DNA from: Candidatus Intestinimonas stercorigallinarum
GTDB taxonomy: Bacteria > Bacillota > Clostridia > Oscillospirales > Oscillospiraceae
DNA length: 8,736 nucleotides
Assembly: GCA_019115345.1 (NCBI GenBank)
Contig: DXDV01000291.1
Span: forward strand, 1 to 8,736
Direction: 5' to 3'
The translations under genes and the position numbers were made by a program. A model generated the notes under the pieces. That model made no database searches and had not been told where the DNA came from. It saw nothing but the letters and a program-made list of their open reading frames with translations. Numbering within the stretch: position 1 is the first letter of the stretch; every line of letters begins with the position of its first letter. Shown piece after piece: positions 1-6,199 of the stretch.

Positions 1-200
1 TATCCCACCAGCAGCATTTTAAACATACTGACAGGATCGACAGATGGACGGCCACTGGCAGGATAATACGGGGCTGCAAGGTCATAGATGAAATCAAATG
101 AAACCAGCTGATTGATTCGTCGAAGCAAATGATTTTCGGGAATCAGCTCCTCCATGTCCAGAACCAACATACTTATCTGACCACTCTGCCGTCCCATCAT
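1..200 (-). CDS. Transposase, IS1182 family, N-terminal part (cut by window edge)
   Basis: The minus strand from ATG at 200 encodes 66 codons with no stop up to the window edge. The residues include PENHLLRRINQLVSFDF, then a DLAAPYYPASGRPSVDP stretch and FKMLLVGY. This is the typical start of IS1182/IS5-type DDE transposases (the DUF772 N-terminal domain); the catalytic DDE residues would lie outside the window. A second in-frame ATG follows directly at 197. A purine-rich ribosome binding site (GGGGGGATAGAGG) lies immediately upstream. Base composition is clearly more AT-rich than the genes to the right, as expected for acquired DNA. Whether the rest of the gene is intact cannot be seen. Confidence 0.85.
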   Translation of the reverse strand, partial: MMGRQSGQISMLVLDMEELIPENHLLRRINQLVSFDFIYDLAAPYYPASGRPSVDPVSMFKMLLVG

Positions 201-221
201 CCTCTATCCCCCCTTATTTTA

Positions 222-230
222 ATTATACCA
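222..230 (-). promoter_or_regulatory. Transposase promoter, extended -10 element
   Basis: On the minus strand the sequence reads TGGTATAAT, a perfect TATAAT (227-222) preceded by the TG of an extended -10, about 22 nt upstream of the transposase ATG at 200. A consensus TTGACA lies at 260-255, but the spacer is 27 bp, too long for a standard promoter, so the extended -10 probably works without it. TTGACA may instead be part of the insertion sequence end, where such motifs can form a hybrid promoter after circularisation (inference). Confidence 0.55.
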
Positions 231-287
231 TAGGTCTGGAGTTTTGGGGGACTTTGTCAACAGGTCCTGAAGAAGAGACTCACCGCC

Positions 288-1328
288 ATGCTCCTGGCCT
301 CCGCTCTGGTGTTCGCTCTGGCCGCCTGCGGCGGCGACAGCGCCACCACCCCCGCCCCTGAGGGCACCACGCCCGCCGAGACCGGCGGCGCCGCCTCCAC
401 CGACGCCACCCTCACCCTGAAGATCGGCATCTCCACCAACGAGGAGGACCCCCGCGCCATTGCCGCCCAGCAGTTCGCTGACGAGATCGCCGAGAAGACC
501 GGCGGCGCTCTGACCGCTCAGGTCTACCCCTCCGGCCAGCTGGGCGGCGACGCCGACCTCATCAACTCCATGGCGCTGGACTCCGGCACCGTGGACATCA
601 TCATCACCGACGCCTCCAACTTCGCCACCTACGACCCCAAGATGGGCATTTCCGCCCTGCCCTTCCAGTTCGCTGACTTCGAGGAGGCCTGGGCCTTCAT
701 GGACAGCGAGGTGGAGGCCGAGGCCGAGGCCGGTCTGCTGGACTTCAACATGCGGGTGCTGGCCCACTACTGCAATGGCTTCCGCTGCGTGACCAACAAC
801 AAGGGCCCCATCGAGACCCCCGACGACATGAAGGGCATGCTCATCCGCACCCCTGAGAACCCCGTCATCATGGCCACCATGACCGCCCTGGGCGCCAATC
901 CCCAGCCCCTGGCCTTCTCCGAGCTCTACCAGGCCCTGAACCAGGGCACCTACGACGCCCAGGAGAACCCCATCCCCGTCATCTACAACAACCAGCTCTA
1001 CGAAGTCCAGGACTACCTCTCCGTCACCAACCACATCTACTCCGGCATGTGCTTCACCATCGCTGAGAGCACCTGGAACAAGCTCTCCGCCGAGCAGCAA
1101 GAGATCGTCTCCGCCGCCGCCCTGGCCTCCGCCGAGTACGACCGGGAGCTGAACAAGACTCAGAGCGACGAGCTGGTGGCCACCCTGGAGGAGTCCGGCA
1201 TGCAGATCAACTACCCCGACCTCCAGCCCTTTGCCGACGCCACCGCCTCCGTCATCACCGACAACGCCGACGACTACGGCGGGCTGGTGGAGAAGCTGAC
1301 CGAGTGGAAGGCCAGCTACGCCGGCTAA
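288..1328 (+). CDS. dctP: TRAP transporter solute-binding lipoprotein (DctP family), 5' end disrupted by insertion sequence
   Basis: Extracytoplasmic substrate-capture subunit of a TRAP transporter; the DctP family mostly binds organic acids. From ATG 288 there are 346 residues. The lipobox LAAC places the lipid-modified Cys at residue 14, followed by a Gly/Thr/Pro/Ala-rich linker. Family hallmarks are a SGTVDIIITDASN stretch near residue 100, the carboxylate-binding Arg in LIRTPENP (R187), and QGTYDAQENP. The start is abnormal: the frame stays open upstream and encodes LKKRLTAM, clearly the native positively charged n-region, but there is no ATG, GTG or TTG before a TAG at 231, and the insertion sequence begins at about 262. 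The native start, ribosome binding site and promoter are therefore missing. Starting at 288 leaves a hydrophobic segment without basic residues and only a weak GAAGAAGAGA ribosome binding site. The gene may be non-functional or poorly expressed. The downstream dctQ and dctM homologues look intact. Confidence 0.9.
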   Translation: MLLASALVFALAACGGDSATTPAPEGTTPAETGGAASTDATLTLKIGISTNEEDPRAIAAQQFADEIAEKTGGALTAQVYPSGQLGGDADLINSMALDSGTVDIIITDASNFATYDPKMGISALPFQFADFEEAWAFMDSEVEAEAEAGLLDFNMRVLAHYCNGFRCVTNNKGPIETPDDMKGMLIRTPENPVIMATMTALGANPQPLAFSELYQALNQGTYDAQENPIPVIYNNQLYEVQDYLSVTNHIYSGMCFTIAESTWNKLSAEQQEIVSAAALASAEYDRELNKTQSDELVATLEESGMQINYPDLQPFADATASVITDNADDYGGLVEKLTEWKASYAG

Positions 1329-1359
1329 AGCCCCCTTCAATTACAAGATCACATGAAAT

Positions 1360-1394
1360 GGGCCGCCGGTCCCCGCGGCGGGGACCGGCGGCCC
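1360..1394 (+). terminator. GC-rich hairpin between dctP and dctQ (attenuator or mRNA-stabilising stem)
   Basis: A perfect 17-bp inverted repeat: GGGCCGCCGGTCCCCGC (1360-1376) pairs with 1378-1394. It is followed by GTGCTTTCCCCC, so the U-run is short. A second, weaker GC-rich dyad (GGGCG...CGCCC) lies at about 1407-1430. The position right after the binding-protein gene, inside a transport operon, suggests partial termination or 3'-end protection that keeps binding protein above membrane subunits. The 133-nt gap 1329-1461 holds nothing else apart from the dctQ ribosome binding site. Confidence 0.6.
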
Positions 1395-1461
1395 GTGCTT
1401 TCCCCCGGGCGGGCCCGGAGCGCCCGCCCCATCCCATTCTGAGTGAGAGGAGTGTTTCACC

Positions 1462-1959
1462 GTGCTGACGAAGATCCAAAAGACAATGGATACCGTCACC
1501 ACCGCCATCGGCGCCGTTCTGCTGGCCGTCATGTTCCTGGTCATTATGGCCAACGTGGTGCTGCGCCTGATCCCCAACATCGGCGGCTTCTCCTGGTATA
1601 TGGAATTCAGCCAGTACGCCAACGTGTGGGCCATGCTCATCGGCGCCGCCGGCATTGCCGCCGCCGGCACCAACCTCCGGGTGGAGGTCATCGACGCCCT
1701 GCTGGAGCGCTTCCCCTGGGGCCTCAGGGTCACCCGTGTCATCGTGGATCTGGCCCTCATCGTTTACTACGCCATCCTGACCTGGAGCGGCTATGAGCTG
1801 GCTACCCGTGCCCGGCAGGCCGTGTCCACCATGCCCCAGTTCACCATGGGCCAGGTCTACATGATCTTCCCCGTGGCCGGTATTCTGTGCATCATCGGCG
1901 CGGTCATCCACCTGTTGGTGACTGTGACGGAGAAGGGGAAGGAGGAGGAGACGGTATGA
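1462..1959 (+). CDS. dctQ: TRAP transporter small membrane subunit (DctQ family)
   Basis: Small integral membrane component, 165 residues, normal for the family. It pairs with the large permease and helps couple uptake to the ion gradient. Four hydrophobic segments are visible, at about residues 12-35, 48-66, 90-112 and 133-152, with the usual family stretch WYMEFSQYANVWAMLIGAA spanning the second. The start is GTG at 1462, chosen because AGAGGAG lies 9 nt upstream (1446-1452) and the N-terminus MLTKIQKTMDTV is typical. The end overlaps the next gene by ATGA (1956-1959), so the two membrane subunits are translationally coupled. Substrate cannot be read from this subunit. Confidence 0.93.
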   Translation: MLTKIQKTMDTVTTAIGAVLLAVMFLVIMANVVLRLIPNIGGFSWYMEFSQYANVWAMLIGAAGIAAAGTNLRVEVIDALLERFPWGLRVTRVIVDLALIVYYAILTWSGYELATRARQAVSTMPQFTMGQVYMIFPVAGILCIIGAVIHLLVTVTEKGKEEETV

Positions 1960-3242
1960 TCGCTTGGCTGTTAGGCAGCTTTGTTGTTCTGATGGTCCTG
2001 GGTGTGCCCATCGGCATCTCCCTTGGCCTGGCCTCCATGGGCGGCATTCTGCTTCTTGACGGCGGAAATATTGTCACCGTCGCCCAGCGCACCTTTGAGG
2101 GCATGAACAGCTGGGCCCTGCTGGCCGTGCCCCTCTACACCTTCGCCGGCTACACCATGTCCAAGGGCGGCGTCTCCAAAAACCTGATGGACTTTTGTTA
2201 TTCCATTGTGGGTCACATCTACGGCGGCCTGGCCCATGTGAACGTCTTTGCGTCCATGATCTTTGCCGGCATCTCTGGCTCCGCCGTGGCCGACACCGCC
2301 GGCGTGTCCGGCATGTTTATGCCGCAGATGGTGAAAAAGGGCTACTCCACTGAGCTCTCCGTGGCTGTCACCGGTGTGTCCTCCACCATCGGCATCATCA
2401 TCCCGCCCTCCATCCCCATGGTGGTCATCGCCGGCATCTGCGGCATCTCCACCGGCAAGATGTTTGTGGGCGGCATCATTCCGGGCATCCTCATCGGCCT
2501 CATGCAGATGATCCTCTCCTACTTCTTCGCCAAGAAGGAGGGGGTGGAGAAGGAGCCCGGCCATTTCACCTTTGGGGCGGTGGGGCGCGCCTTCCTCAAA
2601 TCCTGGCCCGCCCTGATGATGCCCGTCATCATCATCGGCACCATCACCTCCGGCATCGTCTCCCCCACCGAGGCGGGGGCCATCGCCGTGGCCTACGGCC
2701 TGGTGGTGGGCGGTCTGGTTTACCGGGAACTCACCTTTGCGGACATCAAGTTTGCCTTCACCGAGACGGTCCGCATCTCCGGCCGGATCTTTGTGGTCAT
2801 CGGCGCCGCCAAGCTCTTCACCGTCATGCTCACCACCGCCGGCTTCGACCGCTGGCTCACCGGCATCATGCTGGGGGTCTCCAGTGATCCCACCGTCATC
2901 CTCATCATGATCCTGCTTCTGTTCTTTGTGGTCACCATGTTCATGGAGTCCATCGCCGCCCTGACCCTTTTCATGCCCATCGTCTACCCCATCGCCATGA
3001 CCGCCGGCGTGGACCCCACCGTTCTGGGCGTGCTGGTCACCGTGGTCATCGGCATCGGCCTGGTGACGCCCCCCGTCGGCATGTGCATCTATGTTGCCTG
3101 TGATCTCATGAAGATCCGGGTGGGCTCCACCATGAAATATGTCATACCTTATATTCTCGGTACCTTCGTGGTCATTGCCATCCTCATCGCCTTCCCCCAG
3201 CTCATCACCGCACTGGGAACTTTTGTTGGCTCCGGAGCCTAG
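1956..3242 (+). CDS. dctM: TRAP transporter large permease subunit (DctM family)
   Basis: The main transport channel of the TRAP system, 428 residues, typical length, hydrophobic throughout with about 11-12 membrane segments. Family signatures are in order: SGSAVADTAGVSG (from about residue 107), IIIPPSIPMVV (about 150), SPTEAGAIAVAYG, a glutamate-bearing MESIAALTLFMPIVYP loop, and VTPPVGMCIYVA near the C-terminus. The start is ATG 1956, five bases after GGAGGAGGAG (1941-1950), giving MIAWLLGSFVV. An open frame extends further upstream, but those codons only overlap dctQ. The stop at 3242 is followed by a 135-nt gap with no clear terminator, so read-through into the regulator operon is possible. 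Confidence 0.95.
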   Translation: MIAWLLGSFVVLMVLGVPIGISLGLASMGGILLLDGGNIVTVAQRTFEGMNSWALLAVPLYTFAGYTMSKGGVSKNLMDFCYSIVGHIYGGLAHVNVFASMIFAGISGSAVADTAGVSGMFMPQMVKKGYSTELSVAVTGVSSTIGIIIPPSIPMVVIAGICGISTGKMFVGGIIPGILIGLMQMILSYFFAKKEGVEKEPGHFTFGAVGRAFLKSWPALMMPVIIIGTITSGIVSPTEAGAIAVAYGLVVGGLVYRELTFADIKFAFTETVRISGRIFVVIGAAKLFTVMLTTAGFDRWLTGIMLGVSSDPTVILIMILLLFFVVTMFMESIAALTLFMPIVYPIAMTAGVDPTVLGVLVTVVIGIGLVTPPVGMCIYVACDLMKIRVGSTMKYVIPYILGTFVVIAILIAFPQLITALGTFVGSGA

Positions 3243-3276
3243 CAGGCCATATTTGTTTTACAGATATCATGCTTTT

Positions 3277-3311
3277 TGCTGGACAAGACCATCTTGCGGT
3301 TTTGTCCAGCA
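3277..3311. promoter_or_regulatory. Candidate operator: inverted repeat overlapping the gntR promoter
   Basis: TGCTGGACAA (3277-3286) and TTGTCCAGCA (3302-3311) form a perfect 10-bp inverted repeat with a 15-bp spacer. A second perfect dyad, CAAGA-CCA-TCTTG (3284-3296), overlaps the left arm. The -35 hexamer of the likely promoter lies inside the spacer. No T-run follows the right arm, so a terminator is less likely than a regulator site. FCD/GntR proteins commonly bind short dyads upstream of their own genes, so autoregulation by the next gene is the simplest reading (inference). Confidence 0.6.
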
Positions 3312-3322
3312 GGCATTATAAT
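3294..3322 (+). promoter_or_regulatory. Sigma-A-type promoter for the gntR-BKACE-BMC operon
   Basis: TTGCGG (3294-3299), a 17-bp spacer and a perfect TATAAT (3317-3322). Transcription would start near 3329-3331, about 48 nt before the regulator's ATG at 3378. It is the best promoter match in the window and sits at the only sizeable gap before the five-gene operon. A GntR-type repressor on the overlapping dyad would block it. Confidence 0.65.
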
Positions 3323-3377
3323 GGAAGCACTGAGGTATAGCCGGCGATGCAATCGGCATGATCATGGAGATGGAGGG

Positions 3378-4130
3378 ATGAAGCTTATGCCGGAAGGGTC
3401 CGAAAAACAGGCTTCTGTGGTGGAGCGGGTGATCGACGGCATCATTTCCTCCATCATCAACGGGGAATTTCAGCCCGGGGACCGTCTCCCCACGGAGCCG
3501 GAGCTGTGCAAGCAGTACAACGCCGGGCGCAACTCCGTCCGGGAGGCCATCAAGCAGCTCCAGGCCTACGGCGTGGTGTACATCCGCCGGGCCGACGGCA
3601 CCTACATCTGCGACTCCTATGACCAGAAGATGCTCGACCCCATGCTCTACAACATCATCCTGCACAAGAACGACTGGCGGGATTTCGTGACGCTGCGGGC
3701 CGTCATGGACATCGGCACCCTCCACCTGGCCCTGACCCTCCCCAACGTGGAGGACTGCGTGCCCGAGCTGGAGCGGCTGGTGGAGGCCATGGAGGCGGAG
3801 ATGAAGGGGGCGGAGCCCTCCAAGGAACGGGTGATGGAGCTGGACACCCGGTTCCACGGCCTCATCGCCCAGACCACCCACAACCCCCAGATCGCCAGCG
3901 TCACCGAGTACATCACCCGCCTGACGGTGCCCAGCCGGATGGAGACGGTGGAGCGGGTCCTCCGCAGCGGCGACGTCCAGCACTTTGTGGACCTCCACCG
4001 CCAGATCGTCACCCTCATCGCCGACCGGCAGGCCGAGCGTATCGTGGACGTGGTCAAGGACCACTACGTATATTGGGAAAACGACATTGTGCCGGGCCAG
4101 GCCCCGGCAGCGAAGGAGGTTCCGGGATGA
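3378..4130 (+). CDS. GntR-family transcriptional regulator, FadR subfamily (FCD domain)
   Basis: Probable ligand-responsive repressor, 250 residues, the normal FadR/FCD size. Residues 10-80 form the winged helix-turn-helix: GEFQPGDRLPTEPEL, then NSVREAIKQLQAYGVV and a wing around ADGTYIC. Residues about 95-240 form the all-helical FCD ligand domain. It keeps a DTRFH motif and two later histidines (in DLHRQI and KDHYVYW), consistent with the Asp/His metal site of metal-binding FCD proteins that recognise carboxylates. Two starts are plausible: ATG 3378, with GGAG 8 nt upstream, and ATG 3387, with GGAGGG 9 nt upstream; the protein differs by three residues. Its stop overlaps the BKACE start (ATGA), so it is the first gene of the operon and likely controls it and perhaps the TRAP genes (inference). 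The ligand is unknown, but a keto acid or dicarboxylate would fit. Confidence 0.93.
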   Translation: MKLMPEGSEKQASVVERVIDGIISSIINGEFQPGDRLPTEPELCKQYNAGRNSVREAIKQLQAYGVVYIRRADGTYICDSYDQKMLDPMLYNIILHKNDWRDFVTLRAVMDIGTLHLALTLPNVEDCVPELERLVEAMEAEMKGAEPSKERVMELDTRFHGLIAQTTHNPQIASVTEYITRLTVPSRMETVERVLRSGDVQHFVDLHRQIVTLIADRQAERIVDVVKDHYVYWENDIVPGQAPAAKEVPG

Positions 4131-4960
4131 AAAAAATCATGATCTCCGTGGCCCCGGTGGCGGCCACGGACCCCCTCATCAATCCCCGCGCCATCGCCCG
4201 GGATGTGATCGAGTGCTGGAAGAACGGCGCCGCCATGGTCCACCTCCATGTCCGGGACCTGTGTGGCCGCCTGACCCCCGATCTCAGCCTGCTGGAGGAG
4301 ACGGTGGACTACATCCGGGCGGAGAGCGACATCATCATCGAGGTCTCCACCGGCGGCGTGTCCAACCTGACCATCGAGGAGCGCTGCCAGCCCTGCTACG
4401 CCCCCTTTGTGGAGGCGACCAGCCTCAACGTGGGCTCGGTGAACCTGGGGGAGGCGGTCTACCAGAACCCCATCAAGGACGTGCGCTACTGCGTGCAGCA
4501 GATCATCGAAAACCACAAGATCCCCGAGGTGGAGGTCTTTGAGGTGGGCATGATCCACACCACCCGGCAGCTCTTTGAGCAGTTCGACTTCGTCAAGCCC
4601 ATCCTCTTTGCCATCGTCCTGGGCCACGAGGGGGCCATGCCCCGGGATCTGGCCGGCCTGAGCACCATGATCGCCGGCGTGTACGAGTACTTCCCCAACC
4701 GGGAGGAGGTGCTCTGGGGCATCACCGAGGCCCACCGGCAGGATTTTGAGCTGGTCAAGACCGCCCTGGACCTGGGCGCCTCCACCGTGCGCATCGGCTT
4801 TGAGGACTCCAACTACCTCCGCCCCGGCGTCCAGGTGGACAACAACGCCGTCATGGTGGCCGAGCTTGCCGATATCCTGCGCAAGAAGGGCATGGCCCCC
4901 ATGACCCCTGACGAGGCCAGAGCGATGCTCCGCATCCCGCCGCTGGCCGGAAAGGGCTGA
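4127..4960 (+). CDS. BKACE-family beta-keto acid cleavage enzyme (formerly DUF849)
   Basis: Cytosolic TIM-barrel, Zn-dependent enzyme of 277 residues, standard length. The family converts a beta-keto acid plus acetyl-CoA into acetoacetate plus a new acyl-CoA; Kce of lysine fermentation (3-keto-5-aminohexanoate cleavage) is the best-known member. Visible hallmarks are the zinc-ligand motif HLHVRD (H39, H41) with R43 and D44, STGG (74-77) at the substrate and CoA site, and RIGFEDS (E226, D227), matching the zinc-ligand Glu and catalytic Asp of Kce. The start overlaps the gntR stop, and AAGGAGGT lies 7 nt upstream. BMC-T1 follows after 7 nt. The substrate cannot be assigned: BKACE members differ widely in side-chain specificity, and the other genes of lysine fermentation are absent here. 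The TRAP neighbour suggests an imported organic acid as source (inference). Confidence 0.93.
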   Translation: MKKIMISVAPVAATDPLINPRAIARDVIECWKNGAAMVHLHVRDLCGRLTPDLSLLEETVDYIRAESDIIIEVSTGGVSNLTIEERCQPCYAPFVEATSLNVGSVNLGEAVYQNPIKDVRYCVQQIIENHKIPEVEVFEVGMIHTTRQLFEQFDFVKPILFAIVLGHEGAMPRDLAGLSTMIAGVYEYFPNREEVLWGITEAHRQDFELVKTALDLGASTVRIGFEDSNYLRPGVQVDNNAVMVAELADILRKKGMAPMTPDEARAMLRIPPLAGKG

Positions 4961-4967
4961 GGTGGGT

Positions 4968-5579
4968 ATGAAGGCCATCGGACTGCTGGAGACCAAGGGA
5001 CTCATCGGCAACATCGAGGGCCTGGACGCCATGCTCAAGGCGGCCCAGGTGGACTATGTGGGCGGCCTCACCCTGGGGGCCGGCCTGGTGGCCATGGTGG
5101 TCACCGGAGACGTGGGGGCGGTCAAGGCCTCCATCGCGGCGGGAGCCGCCGCCGCGGAAAAGGTGGGGGAGCTCTTCTGCAAGCACGTCATCCCCCGTCC
5201 CCACAAGGACCTCATCAAGTTCCTGCCCCTCCGGGGGGCGCCCGCGGGGGGCCACGCCAAGCCCGACGTGGAGGAGTCGGTCCCCCTGACCCAGGCCCTG
5301 GGTATCGTGGAGACCAACGGCTTTACCGCCAGCATCGAGGCCGCCGACGCCATGCTCAAGGCGGCCCAGGTGACTCTGGTGGGACAGGCCCGCATCGGCG
5401 CCGGCCTGGTCACCGCCCTGGTCCAGGGAGACGTGGGGGCGGTGGAGGCCGCGGTGGACGCCGGCAGCGCCGCCGCCCAGGCCGTCGGCATCGTGGTGAG
5501 CAGCCATGTGATCCCCCGTCCCCACGCCGGGGTGGGGGAGACCATGCCTGACATGAGATATGGGGAGGAGCGCGCATGA
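4968..5579 (+). CDS. Bacterial microcompartment shell protein, tandem BMC domains (BMC-T), first copy
   Basis: Shell protein of 203 residues with two complete BMC domains in normal, non-permuted order, like PduT. Domain a (1-79) runs from MKAIGLLETKGLIG to HVIPRPH; domain b (about 108-187) runs from TQALGIVET to a second HVIPRPH; a Gly/Pro/charged linker joins them. Such proteins form trimers that mimic hexameric shell tiles. Pore-loop residues are small and uncharged (LGAG in a, IGAG in b), and the Cys that binds the Fe-S cluster in PduT is absent. The only cysteine is C71, just before the HVIPRPH strand of domain a; the second BMC-T has a Cys at the matching place. ATG 4968 is chosen over GTG 4962 because MKAIG matches the family start and GAGG (4959-4962) lies 5 nt upstream. 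The stop overlaps the next start by ATGA. Confidence 0.95.
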   Translation: MKAIGLLETKGLIGNIEGLDAMLKAAQVDYVGGLTLGAGLVAMVVTGDVGAVKASIAAGAAAAEKVGELFCKHVIPRPHKDLIKFLPLRGAPAGGHAKPDVEESVPLTQALGIVETNGFTASIEAADAMLKAAQVTLVGQARIGAGLVTALVQGDVGAVEAAVDAGSAAAQAVGIVVSSHVIPRPHAGVGETMPDMRYGEERA

Positions 5580-6169
5580 AGGCTCTGGGATTTATCGAGA
5601 CCAAAGGGCTCACCGGCAATATCGAGGCCACCGACGCCCTGCTGAAGGCGGCCAACGTGGAGTTCCTGGGCTCCAACACCGGTATCGGCTCCGGCCTGAC
5701 CACCGTGGTGGTCACCGGGGACGTGGGGGCGGTGGAGGCCGCCGTGGCGGCGGCCAAGACCGCCTCCGCCAAGGTGGGCGAGTTCTTCTGCTCCAACGTG
5801 ATCCCCCGGCCCCATCCGGAGCTGGAGCACGTGCTGCCCTTCGGGGGCCCCGCCCCCAGCAAGTCCAAGCTCAAGCCGGGCCATCCGGTCCCCCTGACCC
5901 AGGCCCTGGGTATGGTGGAGACCTTCGGCCTGGTGGCCGACATCGCCGCCGCCGACGCCATGCTCAAGGCGGCCCAGGTCTCCCTGGTGGGCATGTCCCA
6001 GATCGGCGCCGGCCTGGTCACCACCTTCGTCCAGGGGGACGTGGGGGCGGTGGAGGCCGCCGTGGCGGCGGGCAAGACGGCCGCCGCCGCCGTGGGACAG
6101 CTGGTGGGCGGACATGTGATCCCCCGGCCCCACACCGGCGTGGGCGAGGCCATGCCGGATCTCCGCTGA
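5576..6169 (+). CDS. Bacterial microcompartment shell protein, tandem BMC domains (BMC-T), second copy
   Basis: A 197-residue paralogue of the preceding protein. Domain a (1-80) runs from MKALGFIETKGLTGNIEA to NVIPRPH; domain b (about 105-187) runs from TQALGMVETFG to HVIPRPH. The linker is proline/lysine-rich (FGGPAPSKSKLKPGHP). Pore loops are IGSG and IGAG with no Cys; the single cysteine, C72 in EFFCSN, matches C71 of the first copy. GGGAGGAG lies 7 nt before the ATG. Co-translation with the first copy through ATGA suggests roughly equal amounts and possibly mixed or stacked trimers (inference). With no hexamer or pentamer gene in the window, these may tile a shell encoded elsewhere, or form sheets, tubes or scaffolds on their own. 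Confidence 0.95.
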   Translation: MKALGFIETKGLTGNIEATDALLKAANVEFLGSNTGIGSGLTTVVVTGDVGAVEAAVAAAKTASAKVGEFFCSNVIPRPHPELEHVLPFGGPAPSKSKLKPGHPVPLTQALGMVETFGLVADIAAADAMLKAAQVSLVGMSQIGAGLVTTFVQGDVGAVEAAVAAGKTAAAAVGQLVGGHVIPRPHTGVGEAMPDLR

Positions 6170-6199
6170 CTCAATCGCTGTGAAACGGAGGCGTATCCT

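Larger units (their letters stand above)
1..262 (-). mobile_element. End of an IS1182-like insertion sequence (rest lies outside the window)
   Basis: This AT-richer block holds the transposase N-terminus (1-200, minus strand), its leader and promoter, and the terminal bases of the element. It stops where GC-rich signal-peptide codons of the TRAP binding protein begin. The boundary is estimated at about 255-266: in the frame of the neighbouring gene the sequence becomes Val-Leu-Lys-Lys-Arg-Leu-Thr-Ala-Met from 264, which looks like native lipoprotein signal peptide, while bases up to about 262 look like insertion sequence end. The other end is not visible, so the terminal inverted repeat and any target duplication cannot be defined. 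Confidence 0.75.
4968..6169 (+). repeat. Four BMC-domain coding repeats with near-identical DNA blocks
   Basis: The two shell genes contain four related units of about 320 nt. GACGTGGGGGCGGT is identical in all four (5109-5122, 5430-5443, 5720-5733, 6038-6051). A 26-nt block is identical in three (5025-5050, 5346-5371, 5954-5979). The two second domains share almost the same DNA around the TQALG start (5279-5320 and 5885-5926). This points to duplication of a tandem gene, perhaps with later gene conversion, and makes the region prone to recombination. Confidence 0.8.

Noticed and set aside
219..1340. 373-codon minus-strand frame opposite dctP
   Set aside because: Gly/Val/Leu/Asp-rich translation with no domain; a shadow of GC-rich coding sequence that also spans the insertion sequence junction.
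1887..1955. Upstream extension of the DctM frame
   Set aside because: The added codons overlap dctQ and encode a His/Gly-rich shadow; ATG 1956 has an ideal ribosome binding site and the family-typical start.
3276..3377. TTG start at 3276 extending the GntR protein by 34 residues
   Set aside because: The extension would translate the promoter and operator region, has no ribosome binding site, and adds residues unlike GntR N-termini.
4127..4960. Calling the BKACE gene kce (lysine fermentation)
   Set aside because: Active-site motifs match the whole BKACE family, and no aminomutase, KDD dehydrogenase or 3-aminobutyryl-CoA lyase gene is nearby.
4968..6169. CRISPR-like or satellite repeat
   Set aside because: The repeats are long, coding, in frame and diverged, and explained by four BMC domains.
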